Origin: Aquabacterium sp.
GTDB lineage: Bacteria; Pseudomonadota; Gammaproteobacteria; Burkholderiales; Burkholderiaceae_C
Length of the DNA: 40,807 bases
NCBI RefSeq assembly: GCF_014378415.1
Contig: NZ_JACMNS010000001.1
Span: forward strand, 1-40,807
Direction of reading: 5' to 3'
Shown piece after piece: positions 9,927 through 19,964 of this stretch. Position numbers and translations under genes: made by a program. Position 1 is the first letter of the stretch, and every line of letters begins with the position of its first letter. The notes beneath the pieces were generated by a model, which made no database searches, was not told the DNA's origin, and saw only the letters and a program-made list of their open reading frames with translations.

Positions 9927-10730
9927 TCAGCGAGATTGCGAGGCCGGCACGGCCGTCATGGCCGCCGCCTGCGCGCCCTTTTTTGGCAACAAGGTGACCG
10001 GGTCCACGAAGCCCTTGGTGGCGGCGATTTTGGGCAGACCCGTTTGCTGGTGCAGGGGCGGCGTGGGCCGCTGGCTGACCAGCGTGGTGGTGGCACCGCG
10101 CCCAGCCTTGATCAGGGATGGGGCCACGGCCACCTGCGCCGGGGCATTGGGTGTGGCGCCAGGCACCCAGTTGGATTTGCTGGTGGATTCGTTGTCGCGT
10201 TGTCGCTTGGACGCCTGCTGGGCCCGCTCGCGGGGGCCAGCCATGTTGTCGCTCAGCACCACCGGTTGCTGCTTGCGACGGGCCTGCTGGGCCAGTTCGC
10301 CACGCTCTTCGGGGCTCAGTGCTTGATAGGACGCCCATTTTTTCTGACGCTCTTCAGGCGACAGTTGGCGAGTTTGTTGAAAGCGCAAACGAGCCTCACC
10401 CCGCTGTTGCGGTGGCAATTTTGACCATTGCGTCATGCGCTCCTGCATGCGCTGCTGTTCCTGGGGTGACAGGCTGCCGAACCGGTTGGACACGTTCATC
10501 CAGCGCTTTTTGTTCGATATTTCCATCGTTGGCCACAAAGCCGCCAAGGGTTGCAAAGCCCGGCGTTGAGATCCAGTGAGGCTGGCCCATGAGTTTGAGC
10601 CGCCTGACGAAGCGCTGGCCGCAACCGCCACTGAGGTGTTCTTCGCCGGCGGGGCTGCCGTGCTCAGTTGGCAGCAGGCCAGGCTCATGCACAACACCGC
10701 CAGCGCCCATGCCGTCACGGTTTGTGTCAT
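9927..10730 (-). CDS. Exported DUF3106-like protein
   Basis: 267 aa; signal peptide; repeated LS/LPPxERxxxxxRxxxW-like units (LSPQEQQRMQERM, LPPQQRGEARLRF, LSPEERQKKW, LSPEERGELAQQ). Confidence 0.8.
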   Translation of the reverse strand: MTQTVTAWALAVLCMSLACCQLSTAAPPAKNTSVAVAASASSGGSNSWASLTGSQRRALQPLAALWPTMEISNKKRWMNVSNRFGSLSPQEQQRMQERMTQWSKLPPQQRGEARLRFQQTRQLSPEERQKKWASYQALSPEERGELAQQARRKQQPVVLSDNMAGPRERAQQASKRQRDNESTSKSNWVPGATPNAPAQVAVAPSLIKAGRGATTTLVSQRPTPPLHQQTGLPKIAATKGFVDPVTLLPKKGAQAAAMTAVPASQSR

Positions 10731-11383
10731 GGCTGCGCCTCTGCCCCGCCATCGCTGCTTTCGCTGTCGTCGCTGGCTTCACTGTCTGATTTGGCCAGGG
10801 GCGCTTCGTCGGTTTCCAGCGCGGCAGGCTCCGCACTGATCGGCGGTTCGGTCTGCAGATACTCTTCAAAACCGGGGTCGGCATAGGCTGAGGGGGGCAG
10901 GTCGTCGGTCAACAGCGCCATGTCCACGTCGGAGGCGGCTTGCACTTTTTCAGACTGGTACCAACTGTGGATGCCCCACAAGCCCAACACAAGCGCCAGC
11001 GCCGGCAGCGCGGACGCCAAGCGCCAGCCCCAGGGCAGGGGGCCGTCGTCCATGCTTCGGCCATGGCTTGGGTCGCGGTGCTGCCTCCCGGCGCCCCAGC
11101 CTGACAGAGAGAGCGAGGCCTGACCAGACGAGCCCGATCCCGCCATGTTCACGCCGGCCAGTTGGCGGGAAGGCGCGTACTCGGGGGCCCTGGCCACGGC
11201 CACCTGAGGGCGGGCCAGCACGGCCCCGCGCACGGCCTGCTCGCGTGCCACGCGCAGACGCTCGGTGATGTCGTGGGGCAGTGCCTTGGCCGAATCATCC
11301 AGCCGCGCACTGACGCGCAGGGCAAAGCGGGCTTCAATGGCCTCGATTTGCGCGCTCGACAATGGGGTGTTTGGACTTTTCAC
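10727..11383 (-). CDS. DUF3619-like single-pass membrane protein
   Basis: GTG start at 11383 giving (M)KSPNTPLSSAQIEAIEARFALRVSARLDDSAKALPHDITERLRVAREQAV; one TM (LASALPALALVLGLWGIHSWY); 4-nt ATGA overlap with the next gene (10727-10730). Confidence 0.75.
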   Translation of the reverse strand: MKSPNTPLSSAQIEAIEARFALRVSARLDDSAKALPHDITERLRVAREQAVRGAVLARPQVAVARAPEYAPSRQLAGVNMAGSGSSGQASLSLSGWGAGRQHRDPSHGRSMDDGPLPWGWRLASALPALALVLGLWGIHSWYQSEKVQAASDVDMALLTDDLPPSAYADPGFEEYLQTEPPISAEPAALETDEAPLAKSDSEASDDSESSDGGAEAQP

Positions 11384-11400
11384 GATATGACTGCTTTGAT

Positions 11401-11985
11401 TTACAAGGATATTCCGCGAACATGCATGGCTTTGGACAGCGCCTGGACCGCCCGCGAGCAGTGCGTTTTCACGCTGCCCTCGGAGCAACCCATGGCGGCC
11501 GCCGTTTCAGCGACGTCCAACTCCTCCCAGTAACGCAGCAGGAAGGCCTCCCGTTGACGCGCGGGCAATTTTCCAACTTCGACTTCGATGATCTTGAGCG
11601 TTTCGCCCCGGCTGGCGGTGTCCTCAGCACCTTCCGTGCCTGGATTGTCGATCCTCAGGGAATCCAGCAGGTTGAAGTCGCCATCGCCGTCGTCCGAGGA
11701 TGACTCGAAGTCTCCCAGGTTCTGGAAAACGGCGTTGCGCACTTTTTGGCGCCGAAACCAATCCAGCGTGGCGTTGGACAAGATCCGGGCGAACAGCATG
11801 GGCCATTCGTTGGAAGGCCGGTCGGCGTAGCTTTGCGTCAGGCGGATCATGGCGTCCTGCACGATGTCCAGCGCCGAATCCTCGTCGCGCACGGCAAAAG
11901 CGGTGCGTTTGAACGCGCGGCGCTCAACACTTATCAGGAAGTTGTTGAGCTCGTCTAAGGTGGAGGGGCTGGGCAGGGGGGTCAA
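11401..11985 (-). CDS. RNA polymerase sigma factor (ECF/sigma-70 family)
   Basis: Region 2 (DEDSALDIVQDAMIRLTQSY...EWPMLFARILSNATLDWFRRQK) and region 4 (LPARQREAFLLRYWEELDVAETAAAMGCSEGSVKTHCSRAVQAL). TTG start at 11985 is a proposal; the ORF is open to 12159. Confidence 0.88.
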   Translation of the reverse strand: MTPLPSPSTLDELNNFLISVERRAFKRTAFAVRDEDSALDIVQDAMIRLTQSYADRPSNEWPMLFARILSNATLDWFRRQKVRNAVFQNLGDFESSSDDGDGDFNLLDSLRIDNPGTEGAEDTASRGETLKIIEVEVGKLPARQREAFLLRYWEELDVAETAAAMGCSEGSVKTHCSRAVQALSKAMHVRGISL

Positions 11986-12245
11986 GACACGAAGACTTGC
12001 GGCGCCAGATCGGCGAGGGCGGATTATGGCACCGGCCCAGGAATTTTCAGTGCGATAATATTTGTCTTTGCGCCATCCCGATCTGGTCTGAATCGTTACC
12101 CCAACCGGTTTCGGTGGCAGGCCGCGCAGGCTCCAAATCCGCCTCACAAGGGCGAGCACGCTGGTGATCCGTCACCGCAGATGCTGTTGAGGAGGGGTAC
12201 CGATCATTTTTCGTTAGAGAAAAATCCGAAAGGTCTTTTTACATC

Positions 12246-13985
12246 ATGGACATGTCCTCTCCCACCACACCTGAAGTTCTCAATGGTTCTGACATTCTCG
12301 TGCGCTGCTTGCAGGCCGAAGGTGTCAAGTACATGTGGGGCTACCCCGGCGGCGCCGTTCTGTACATCTACGACGCCCTCTACAAACAAGACACCATCCA
12401 GCACGTGCTGGTGCGCCACGAACAGGCCGCTGTTCATGCCGCTGATGGTTACGCGCGCGCCACGGGCGACGTTGGCGTTGCGCTGGTGACTTCCGGTCCC
12501 GGCGTGACCAATGCCGTCACCGGCATCGCCACCGCCTACATGGACTCGATCCCCATGGTGATCATCACCGGACAGGTGCCCACGCCCGCGATCGGCCTGG
12601 ACGCCTTCCAGGAGTGCGACACCGTCGGCATCACGCGCCCCATCGTCAAACACAACTTCCTGGTGAAGGATGTCGCCGACCTGGCCGTCACCCTGAAGAA
12701 AGCTTTCCACATCGCCCGCACTGGCCGCCCCGGCCCGGTGGTGGTCGATGTCCCGAAGGATGTCTCCCTCAACAAGACCGCGTTCAGCTACCCTGAAACG
12801 GTTGAGATGCGTTCGTACAACCCGGTGCGCAAGGGCCATGGCGGGCAGATCCGCAAGGCCGTGCAACTGATTTTGGGTGCCAAGCGCCCCTACATCTACA
12901 CCGGTGGCGGCGTGATTTTGGCCAACGCAGCTGCTGAGTTGCGCGAGCTGGTCAATCTGCTGGGCTACCCCACCACCAGCACCCTGATGGGCTTGGGCGC
13001 CATCGCCGCGTCCGACAAGACCTTCCTGGGCATGCTTGGCATGCATGGCACGTATGAGGCCAACATGACCATGCAAAGCGCCGACGTGGTGCTGGCCGTG
13101 GGTGCGCGCTTCGACGATCGCGTGATCGGTAACCCCAAGCACTTCGCCCAGGTCGAACGCAAGATCATCCACATCGACATCGATCCTTCGTCGATTTCCA
13201 AGCGCGTCAAGGTCGATGTCCCCATCGTGGGCGACGTCAAGGACGTGTTGCAAGAATTGATCGCGCAGATCAAGGAGTCGACGCAGCGCGCCGACCCGAA
13301 CGCTCTGGCCGCTTGGTGGAACCAGATCGGCGAGTGGAAAAAGCGCGAATGCCTGAAGTACAAGACTTCTGAAGACGTCATCAAGCCGCAGTTCGTGATT
13401 GAAACGCTGGCTCGCCTGACCCGTGGCACTGATTGTTATGTCACGTCGGACGTGGGCCAGCATCAGATGTTCGCCGCGCAGTTCTACCCCTTTGACGAAC
13501 CCCGTCGCTGGATCAACTCCGGGGGCCTGGGCACGATGGGCGTGGGCCTGCCTTACGCCATGGGCATCAAGCTGGCCAAGCCCGATGCCGACGTGTTCTG
13601 CGTGACCGGCGAAGGCTCGATCCAGATGTGCATCCAGGAGCTGTCGACCTGCCTGCAGTACCAGACCGCGGTCAAGGTGCTGTCGCTGAACAACCGCTAC
13701 CTGGGCATGGTGCGCCAGTGGCAGCAGCTGGACTACGGCAGCCGCTACTCGCACAGCTACATGGACGCGCTGCCCGATTTCGTGAAGCTGGCCGAGGCTT
13801 ATGGCCACGTCGGCATGCTGATCGAGCGTCCGTCTGATGTGGAAGGCGCTTTGCGCGAAGCCATCAAGCTGAAGGACCGCACCGTGTTCCTGGACATCCG
13901 CACCGACCCGACCGAAAACGTCTGGCCGATGGTGAAGGCGGGCCAGGGCATTTCCGAAATGCTGCTGGGGTCTGAAGACCTGTAA
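12246..13985 (+). CDS. ilvB: Acetolactate synthase large subunit
   Basis: 579 aa; ThDP enzyme; GYPGGAVLYIYDAL, HEQAAVHAADGYARATG, GPGVTNAVTGIATAYMDSIPMV; followed by ilvH and ilvC. Confidence 0.97.
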   Translation: MDMSSPTTPEVLNGSDILVRCLQAEGVKYMWGYPGGAVLYIYDALYKQDTIQHVLVRHEQAAVHAADGYARATGDVGVALVTSGPGVTNAVTGIATAYMDSIPMVIITGQVPTPAIGLDAFQECDTVGITRPIVKHNFLVKDVADLAVTLKKAFHIARTGRPGPVVVDVPKDVSLNKTAFSYPETVEMRSYNPVRKGHGGQIRKAVQLILGAKRPYIYTGGGVILANAAAELRELVNLLGYPTTSTLMGLGAIAASDKTFLGMLGMHGTYEANMTMQSADVVLAVGARFDDRVIGNPKHFAQVERKIIHIDIDPSSISKRVKVDVPIVGDVKDVLQELIAQIKESTQRADPNALAAWWNQIGEWKKRECLKYKTSEDVIKPQFVIETLARLTRGTDCYVTSDVGQHQMFAAQFYPFDEPRRWINSGGLGTMGVGLPYAMGIKLAKPDADVFCVTGEGSIQMCIQELSTCLQYQTAVKVLSLNNRYLGMVRQWQQLDYGSRYSHSYMDALPDFVKLAEAYGHVGMLIERPSDVEGALREAIKLKDRTVFLDIRTDPTENVWPMVKAGQGISEMLLGSEDL

Positions 13986-14160
13986 GGCCACCTTGTTCCC
14001 GGCCGCTCGCAAGGGGGCCGCAGCCAGGTGCTTGCCGGTGCCTGTGCGGGCGGTTCCTCAAGCGGTGCCGGGGTTCCAACACTTCTGATTCATCGAACAA
14101 CGTGGCCACGGCCATCGGGTTACCGCCCGCTGGCTCAAGAGCGCGAAGGACGATCCTGAC

Positions 14161-14652
14161 ATGAAACACATCATTGCATTGCTGCTTGAAAACGAACCCG
14201 GCGCGCTGTCGCGTGTGGTCGGCTTGTTTTCCGCCCGGGGCTACAACATCGAGAGCCTGACCGTGGCCACCACCGAGGATGCCTCCCTGTCGCGCATGAC
14301 GATCGTCACCAGCGGCTCGGACGACGTGATCGAACAGATCACCAAGCACCTCAACCGCCTGATTGAAGTCGTCAAGGTCGTCGACCTGTCCGAGGGCCCG
14401 TATACCGAGCGTGAGCTGATGCTCATCAAGGTGCGCGCCGTGGGCAAGGAGCGCGAAGAGATGAAACGCATGGCCGACATCTTCCGCGGCCGCATCATCG
14501 ACGTGACCGACAAGACCTACACCATTGAATTGACGGGCGACGCCTCGAAGCTCGATGCCTTCATCGAAGCCATTGACCGCGCCGCCATCTTAGAAACCGT
14601 GCGCACCGGGACCAGCGGGATCGGGCGTGGCGAGCGCATCTTGCGCGTCTGA
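14161..14652 (+). CDS. ilvH: Acetolactate synthase small subunit
   Basis: 163 aa; MKHIIALLLENEPGALSRVVGLFSARGYNIESLTVATTEDASLSRMTIV ACT domain. Confidence 0.97.
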   Translation: MKHIIALLLENEPGALSRVVGLFSARGYNIESLTVATTEDASLSRMTIVTSGSDDVIEQITKHLNRLIEVVKVVDLSEGPYTERELMLIKVRAVGKEREEMKRMADIFRGRIIDVTDKTYTIELTGDASKLDAFIEAIDRAAILETVRTGTSGIGRGERILRV

Positions 14653-15744
<1,092 letters not shown>

Positions 15745-15766
15745 TCACCGATCAGCGCTTGAATTG

Positions 15767-15800
15767 AAAAGCCGCCTGGGGTAACCCGGCGGCTTTTTTC
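15767..15800. terminator. Rho-independent (likely bidirectional) terminator after ilvC
   Basis: AAAAGCCGCC-loop-GGCGGCTTTT (arms 15767-15776 and 15788-15797) between two convergent genes. Confidence 0.9.
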
Positions 15801-15803
15801 ATG

Positions 15804-16388
15804 TCAGGACGCTTTGGACGTGGCGCTGGAGGTCGGCGGTGCCGCAGCCGGTGACTTGGGCTGGGGCGTGTCCGCATGACCCGCTGCCGTCGCGCACTGT
15901 TGCCACAAGCCGTCCAGCCTGGCCCCCTTGTTGCGGCGGCTTTGCAGCCCGGCTTCGAAGGTTTGCTGCCAGTGGGTTTCGGCAAAGCAATTAGAAAATT
16001 GGGTGACTTCAGCGGCTTTCCAGCCCCGTTGCAACAGGTCGGGCCCGAACTGCTTGGCGATGAAGCCCTGGTTGTGCGACGTGATGACCGGTTTGGCGCA
16101 GCTCAAGGCGGCCAGGCTCAAGGTCTTGGGACCGCTTTCGTCCGCGGGCATGTCACCCAATGCGTCCAGCTTGGCCTGGGCGCAGGCGCAGATTGACTTC
16201 ACCGCTTCTGTCGTTGGCGTGCTGGCCGGGATGGCAGCGTCCAGCAACGTCTGCACGCGGGCAGGGCAGCGCAGGGCAAACAGCTGTTGCTGGGTGGGGG
16301 GCTTGGCGGCTTCGGGCGCCGAGGCGGTTTGGGCCTGCACGGAGCCAACGCTGGCCAGCCACAACAAGGCAAACGATGACGACTTCAT
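15804..16388 (-). CDS. Exported protein of unknown function
   Basis: 194 aa; signal peptide MKSSSFALLWLASVGSVQAQTA; several Cys; no family recognised. Confidence 0.7.
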   Translation of the reverse strand: MKSSSFALLWLASVGSVQAQTASAPEAAKPPTQQQLFALRCPARVQTLLDAAIPASTPTTEAVKSICACAQAKLDALGDMPADESGPKTLSLAALSCAKPVITSHNQGFIAKQFGPDLLQRGWKAAEVTQFSNCFAETHWQQTFEAGLQSRRNKGARLDGLWQQCATAAGHADTPQPKSPAAAPPTSSATSKAS

Positions 16389-16624
16389 ATCAGATTATTT
16401 GCGTATTCAGATTCGATGGTGGAGTCTAGGCGCCCTGCTCATGCTGAGCATGGTTGTTTCAGGTCGGGATGACGGCGTGGGGCAAAACCTGTCACGATCA
16501 ATCAATTGATGGCACAACAACGACAGGCGATCCAGCATGGCGGCATGGGCAACGGTTTACGCAGCTTTACACCGGGTTGACCCGCCCTTGTCGGCGCGGT
16601 AGTGCGCCCCCACGTTGTACACCC

Positions 16625-17263
16625 ATGAACTCCACAAGCATTGCCACGCTGGCCTTGAGGCAACTGATGGTTGCCGCTGCCCTGATGCTGCTGTCAGGGG
16701 CCTTTGGCCTGCCAGTGCCTGTGCCGCCGGGCGTTGCTCAAGCGGCCAAGCTGGAAGGGCAGCGTTTTGACGACACCTTGGTGCTGTCCGACCGCACCCT
16801 GCGCCTCAATGGCCTGGGCTTGCGGGGCGTGGCCTGGGTCAAGGCATTTGTGGCCGGCCTTTACCTGGCGGCGCCGTCCAAGGATCCTTCGCAGATTCTG
16901 GCCATGCAAGGCCCCAAGCGCCTGCGCTTGAAGGTCATGCTTGAGGCGCCCAGTGTTGAGATGACCAAGTCCATGCGAAAGGGCGTGCAACGCAATGAAC
17001 CCGCCGAGGTTCATGCCCAGTTGCTGGACCGCGTCGACGTGCTGGCCGCTGGCTTGGACAGCATCGGCACCTTCCGTCCGGGCGATGTGCTCGATCTGGA
17101 CTTCGTGCCCGGCCAAGGCACGCTGTTGGTGTTCAATGGCAAGGCCTTGTCCAAGCCCATCGCGGGCGACGATTTCTACCGGGCCATCTTGAAGATCTTC
17201 ATTGGCGAGCGGCCCGTGGACAAACGCATGAAGGCGGGGTTGCTGCGTGGTTCGGCTGCCTGA
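16625..17263 (+). CDS. Chalcone isomerase-like family protein (exported)
   Basis: Start MNSTSIATLALRQLMVAAALMLLSG at 16625; VAWVKAFVAGLYLAAPSKDPSQIL...FNGKALSKPIAGDDFYRAILKIFIGERPVDKRMKAGLLRG is typical of bacterial CHI-like proteins. Confidence 0.85.
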   Translation: MNSTSIATLALRQLMVAAALMLLSGAFGLPVPVPPGVAQAAKLEGQRFDDTLVLSDRTLRLNGLGLRGVAWVKAFVAGLYLAAPSKDPSQILAMQGPKRLRLKVMLEAPSVEMTKSMRKGVQRNEPAEVHAQLLDRVDVLAAGLDSIGTFRPGDVLDLDFVPGQGTLLVFNGKALSKPIAGDDFYRAILKIFIGERPVDKRMKAGLLRGSAA

Positions 17264-18167
17264 CGAGGCGCGGGCGTCTGACGACCCGCACTTGCACCGC
17301 TTCATCGACGCCCTTTGGCTGGAAGATGGCCTGAGCGCCAACAGCCTGGCCGCTTACCGGCGCGACCTGGCGGGGCTGGCCGTCTGGCTGGCCAAACAGC
17401 CGGATGCCCCCACCTTGATCCAGGCCCGTGAGCTTGACTTGCAGGGCTACGCTGCCCACCGCCACGCCGAATCCAAGCCCACCTCGGTCGGGCGGCGTTT
17501 GAGTGTGTTCCGACGGTTTTACCGCTGGGCCCTGCGCGAAGGCTTGACGACCCAGGACCCGACCTTGCGCATGGACGCGCCCCGCCAGCGCCAGCGCACC
17601 CCAGGCACCTTGACCGAATCGCAGGTGGAAGCTTTGCTGGCCGCGCCCGATGCCGACGAAACCTTGGGCTTGCGTGACCGCGCCATGCTGGAGCTGATGT
17701 ACGCCAGTGGCCTGCGTGTGAGCGAACTGGTCGAACTCAAGACCGTGCACGTCGGCCTGAACGAAGGCGTGCTGCGCATCACCGGCAAGGGCAGCAAAGA
17801 GCGGCTGGTGCCTTTTGGGGCCGAGGCCGGTGTTTGGCTTCAGCGTTATCTGATCGATTCGCGCGCGTTCATCCTGAATGGGCAGAGCAGTGATGCCTTG
17901 TTTGTCACGGGGCGCGGTGGCCCCATGACGCGGCAGATGTTCTGGAAGTTGGTCAAGAAATACGCGGTGCTGTCGAGCATCAGCCAGGCCTTGTCGCCAC
18001 ACACTTTGCGCCATGCCTTTGCCACGCATTTGCTGAACCATGGCGCCGATTTGCGCGTGGTGCAGATGCTGCTGGGGCATGCCGACATCTCGACCACCCA
18101 GGTGTACACGCACGTGGCGCGTGAGCGGCTGCGTTTGCTGCACGCGCAACACCATCCGCGCGGCTGA
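17247..18167 (+). CDS. xerD: Site-specific tyrosine recombinase XerD
   Basis: 306 aa; FIDALWLEDGLSANSLAAYRRDL, YASGLRVSELVELK, RLVPFG, SPHTLRHAFATHLLNHGADLRVVQMLLGHADISTTQVYTHV. Confidence 0.95.
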   Translation: MVRLPDEARASDDPHLHRFIDALWLEDGLSANSLAAYRRDLAGLAVWLAKQPDAPTLIQARELDLQGYAAHRHAESKPTSVGRRLSVFRRFYRWALREGLTTQDPTLRMDAPRQRQRTPGTLTESQVEALLAAPDADETLGLRDRAMLELMYASGLRVSELVELKTVHVGLNEGVLRITGKGSKERLVPFGAEAGVWLQRYLIDSRAFILNGQSSDALFVTGRGGPMTRQMFWKLVKKYAVLSSISQALSPHTLRHAFATHLLNHGADLRVVQMLLGHADISTTQVYTHVARERLRLLHAQHHPRG

Positions 18168-18168
18168 T

Positions 18169-18990
18169 TCACTGCAGCTTCAGTGGCGGGGCCTCTTGCC
18201 TGGATGTCCAGAGCTGTTCCAGTGCGTACAGCTCATCTTCTTCGAAGCCGGCAGCACGGCGGGCCTCCATGTTGAAGGGGCCTTTGAGCCGTGGGGCGCT
18301 GAACGCCGTAGCAAGCTCCGCATAGGTCGACAGAGGATCGAGGCCTCGATCAGCGCAGAGAAAGCGATACCACTTGTTGCCCACCGCCACGTGCCCGATT
18401 TCATCCCTCAAGATGATGTCCAGGATGGCTGCGCCGCGCTGGTCATCAATCGTCAACAGCTTTGCTTTGATGGGCGGCGATGCGTCAAGCCCACGCGCTT
18501 CCATTGTTCGCGGTACCAGGGCAATGCGAGCCAGCAGGTCGCCCTTTGTTTTCTCGGCCATTTCCCAAAGGGAGTTGTGCGCCTGAAAGTGGCCGTAGTC
18601 GAAGCCCAGGCTCACAAGGTGGTTGCGAAGCAGGGTGAAGTGCAAGGCCTCTTCTTTGGCGACGCCCAGCCAATCCATGTAGAACTCGTCTGGCATGCCA
18701 GGAAAACGCCAAGCAAGGTCAAGCGCCAAATCGATGGCGTTGAGTTCGATGTGCGCTAGGGCGTGGATCAGCGCGGCGTGCCCCTCAGGATTGCGCACTG
18801 AACGCGTCTTGAGTTGGGTTGGATGTACCAGCTCAGGGTGCGGCGGGCGGCCAGGGATGCCGGCAGGCTCTGCCAACGCTTCGGCAGAGCACAGCGTGCC
18901 ATTCAGGTCGAGTGCCATGGTGCCCTTGGCCTTTGCCTCAGGGTCACTGGTCAGCAAAAGTTGGAGGGCCTGATGTCGGAGCGTGTTCAT
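18169..18990 (-). CDS. Ferritin-like domain protein (DUF455-like)
   Basis: 273 aa; [46 protein letters not shown] and [17 protein letters not shown]: paired ExxH-type metal-binding helices. Confidence 0.85.
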   Translation of the reverse strand: MNTLRHQALQLLLTSDPEAKAKGTMALDLNGTLCSAEALAEPAGIPGRPPHPELVHPTQLKTRSVRNPEGHAALIHALAHIELNAIDLALDLAWRFPGMPDEFYMDWLGVAKEEALHFTLLRNHLVSLGFDYGHFQAHNSLWEMAEKTKGDLLARIALVPRTMEARGLDASPPIKAKLLTIDDQRGAAILDIILRDEIGHVAVGNKWYRFLCADRGLDPLSTYAELATAFSAPRLKGPFNMEARRAAGFEEDELYALEQLWTSRQEAPPLKLQ

Positions 18991-19835
18991 TCAGCCCAGG
19001 TGATCCAGCCCTGCTGGGCCGACACCAGCACCACGATGCCGAAGGCGATCCGGTACCAGGCGAAGGGAACGAAATTGTGCGTGGCCACGTAGCGCAGCAA
19101 CCAGCGCACGCACACCCAGGCCGACAGGAACGAGAACGCCAAGCCGACGCCGAACAGCGGCAGATCGTCCATCGACAGCAGTGCGCGTTCTTTGTAGAGG
19201 CTGTACAAGCCCGCACCGACCAGGGTCGGGATGCCCAAAAAGAAGCTGAACTCGGTGGAGGCCTTGCGCGACAAGCCCAGGAACATGCCACCGATGATGG
19301 TGGCGCCCGAGCGGCTGGTGCCAGGGATCATGCCCAGGCACTGGATGCAACCCACCTTGAAAGCATCCGCCAGGCTCATGTCGTCCACGGTCTGGACGCG
19401 GTAGTGGCTGGTGCCGGCCTTGGTGGCGCGGCGCCCGGCCCACAAGATGATCAGGCCGCCGACGATGAAGGCGCTGGCCACCACCGGGGCATTGAACAAA
19501 TGTGCCTTGATGACCTTGCCAAAGGCCAGGCCCAGAATGGCCGCTGGCAAGAATGCCACGATGACGTTGAGCGCAAAACGCTGGGCTTTGGGCTGCGATC
19601 CCAGGCCCAATGCGGTTTCGCGCAGGCGTTGCCAATACACCAACACGATGGCAAAAATGGCGCCCGACTGGATCGCGATGTCGAACACCTTGGCCTTGTC
19701 GGCGCCTACATTGGATTGAAAATCAAGCAGCGATCCCGCCAGGATCAGGTGCCCGGTGCTGGAGATGGGCAGGAACTCGGTCAGCCCCTCGACGATGCCC
19801 ATCAACACGGCTTTGAAAAACAGCAAGGTATCCAC
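18987..19835 (-). CDS. uppP: Undecaprenyl-diphosphate phosphatase
   Basis: 282 aa; [23 protein letters not shown] and [33 protein letters not shown] motifs. Confidence 0.97.
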   Translation of the reverse strand: MDTLLFFKAVLMGIVEGLTEFLPISSTGHLILAGSLLDFQSNVGADKAKVFDIAIQSGAIFAIVLVYWQRLRETALGLGSQPKAQRFALNVIVAFLPAAILGLAFGKVIKAHLFNAPVVASAFIVGGLIILWAGRRATKAGTSHYRVQTVDDMSLADAFKVGCIQCLGMIPGTSRSGATIIGGMFLGLSRKASTEFSFFLGIPTLVGAGLYSLYKERALLSMDDLPLFGVGLAFSFLSAWVCVRWLLRYVATHNFVPFAWYRIAFGIVVLVSAQQGWITWAE

Positions 19836-19964
19836 GTCGGCCAGTCCTGTGTTGCAAGCAAAGCGGCATCTTAGGGCAGGGCGCGCGCTTCAAACCCCCA
19901 TGGCCACCGGCAGAAATTGCCCTCGGGCACCCTTGGATGGGGGGTCTTGTCTACACTTCGCCAC

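Noticed and set aside
12204-14012. 602-aa ORF antisense to ilvB
   Set aside because: High-GC shadow ORF; His/Val/Gln-rich composition without domains; the sense strand encodes a full-length acetolactate synthase.
17247-18167. Tyrosine recombinase as evidence of a mobile element or integron
   Set aside because: Sequence and context match housekeeping XerD; no attachment repeats, cassettes or phage genes nearby.
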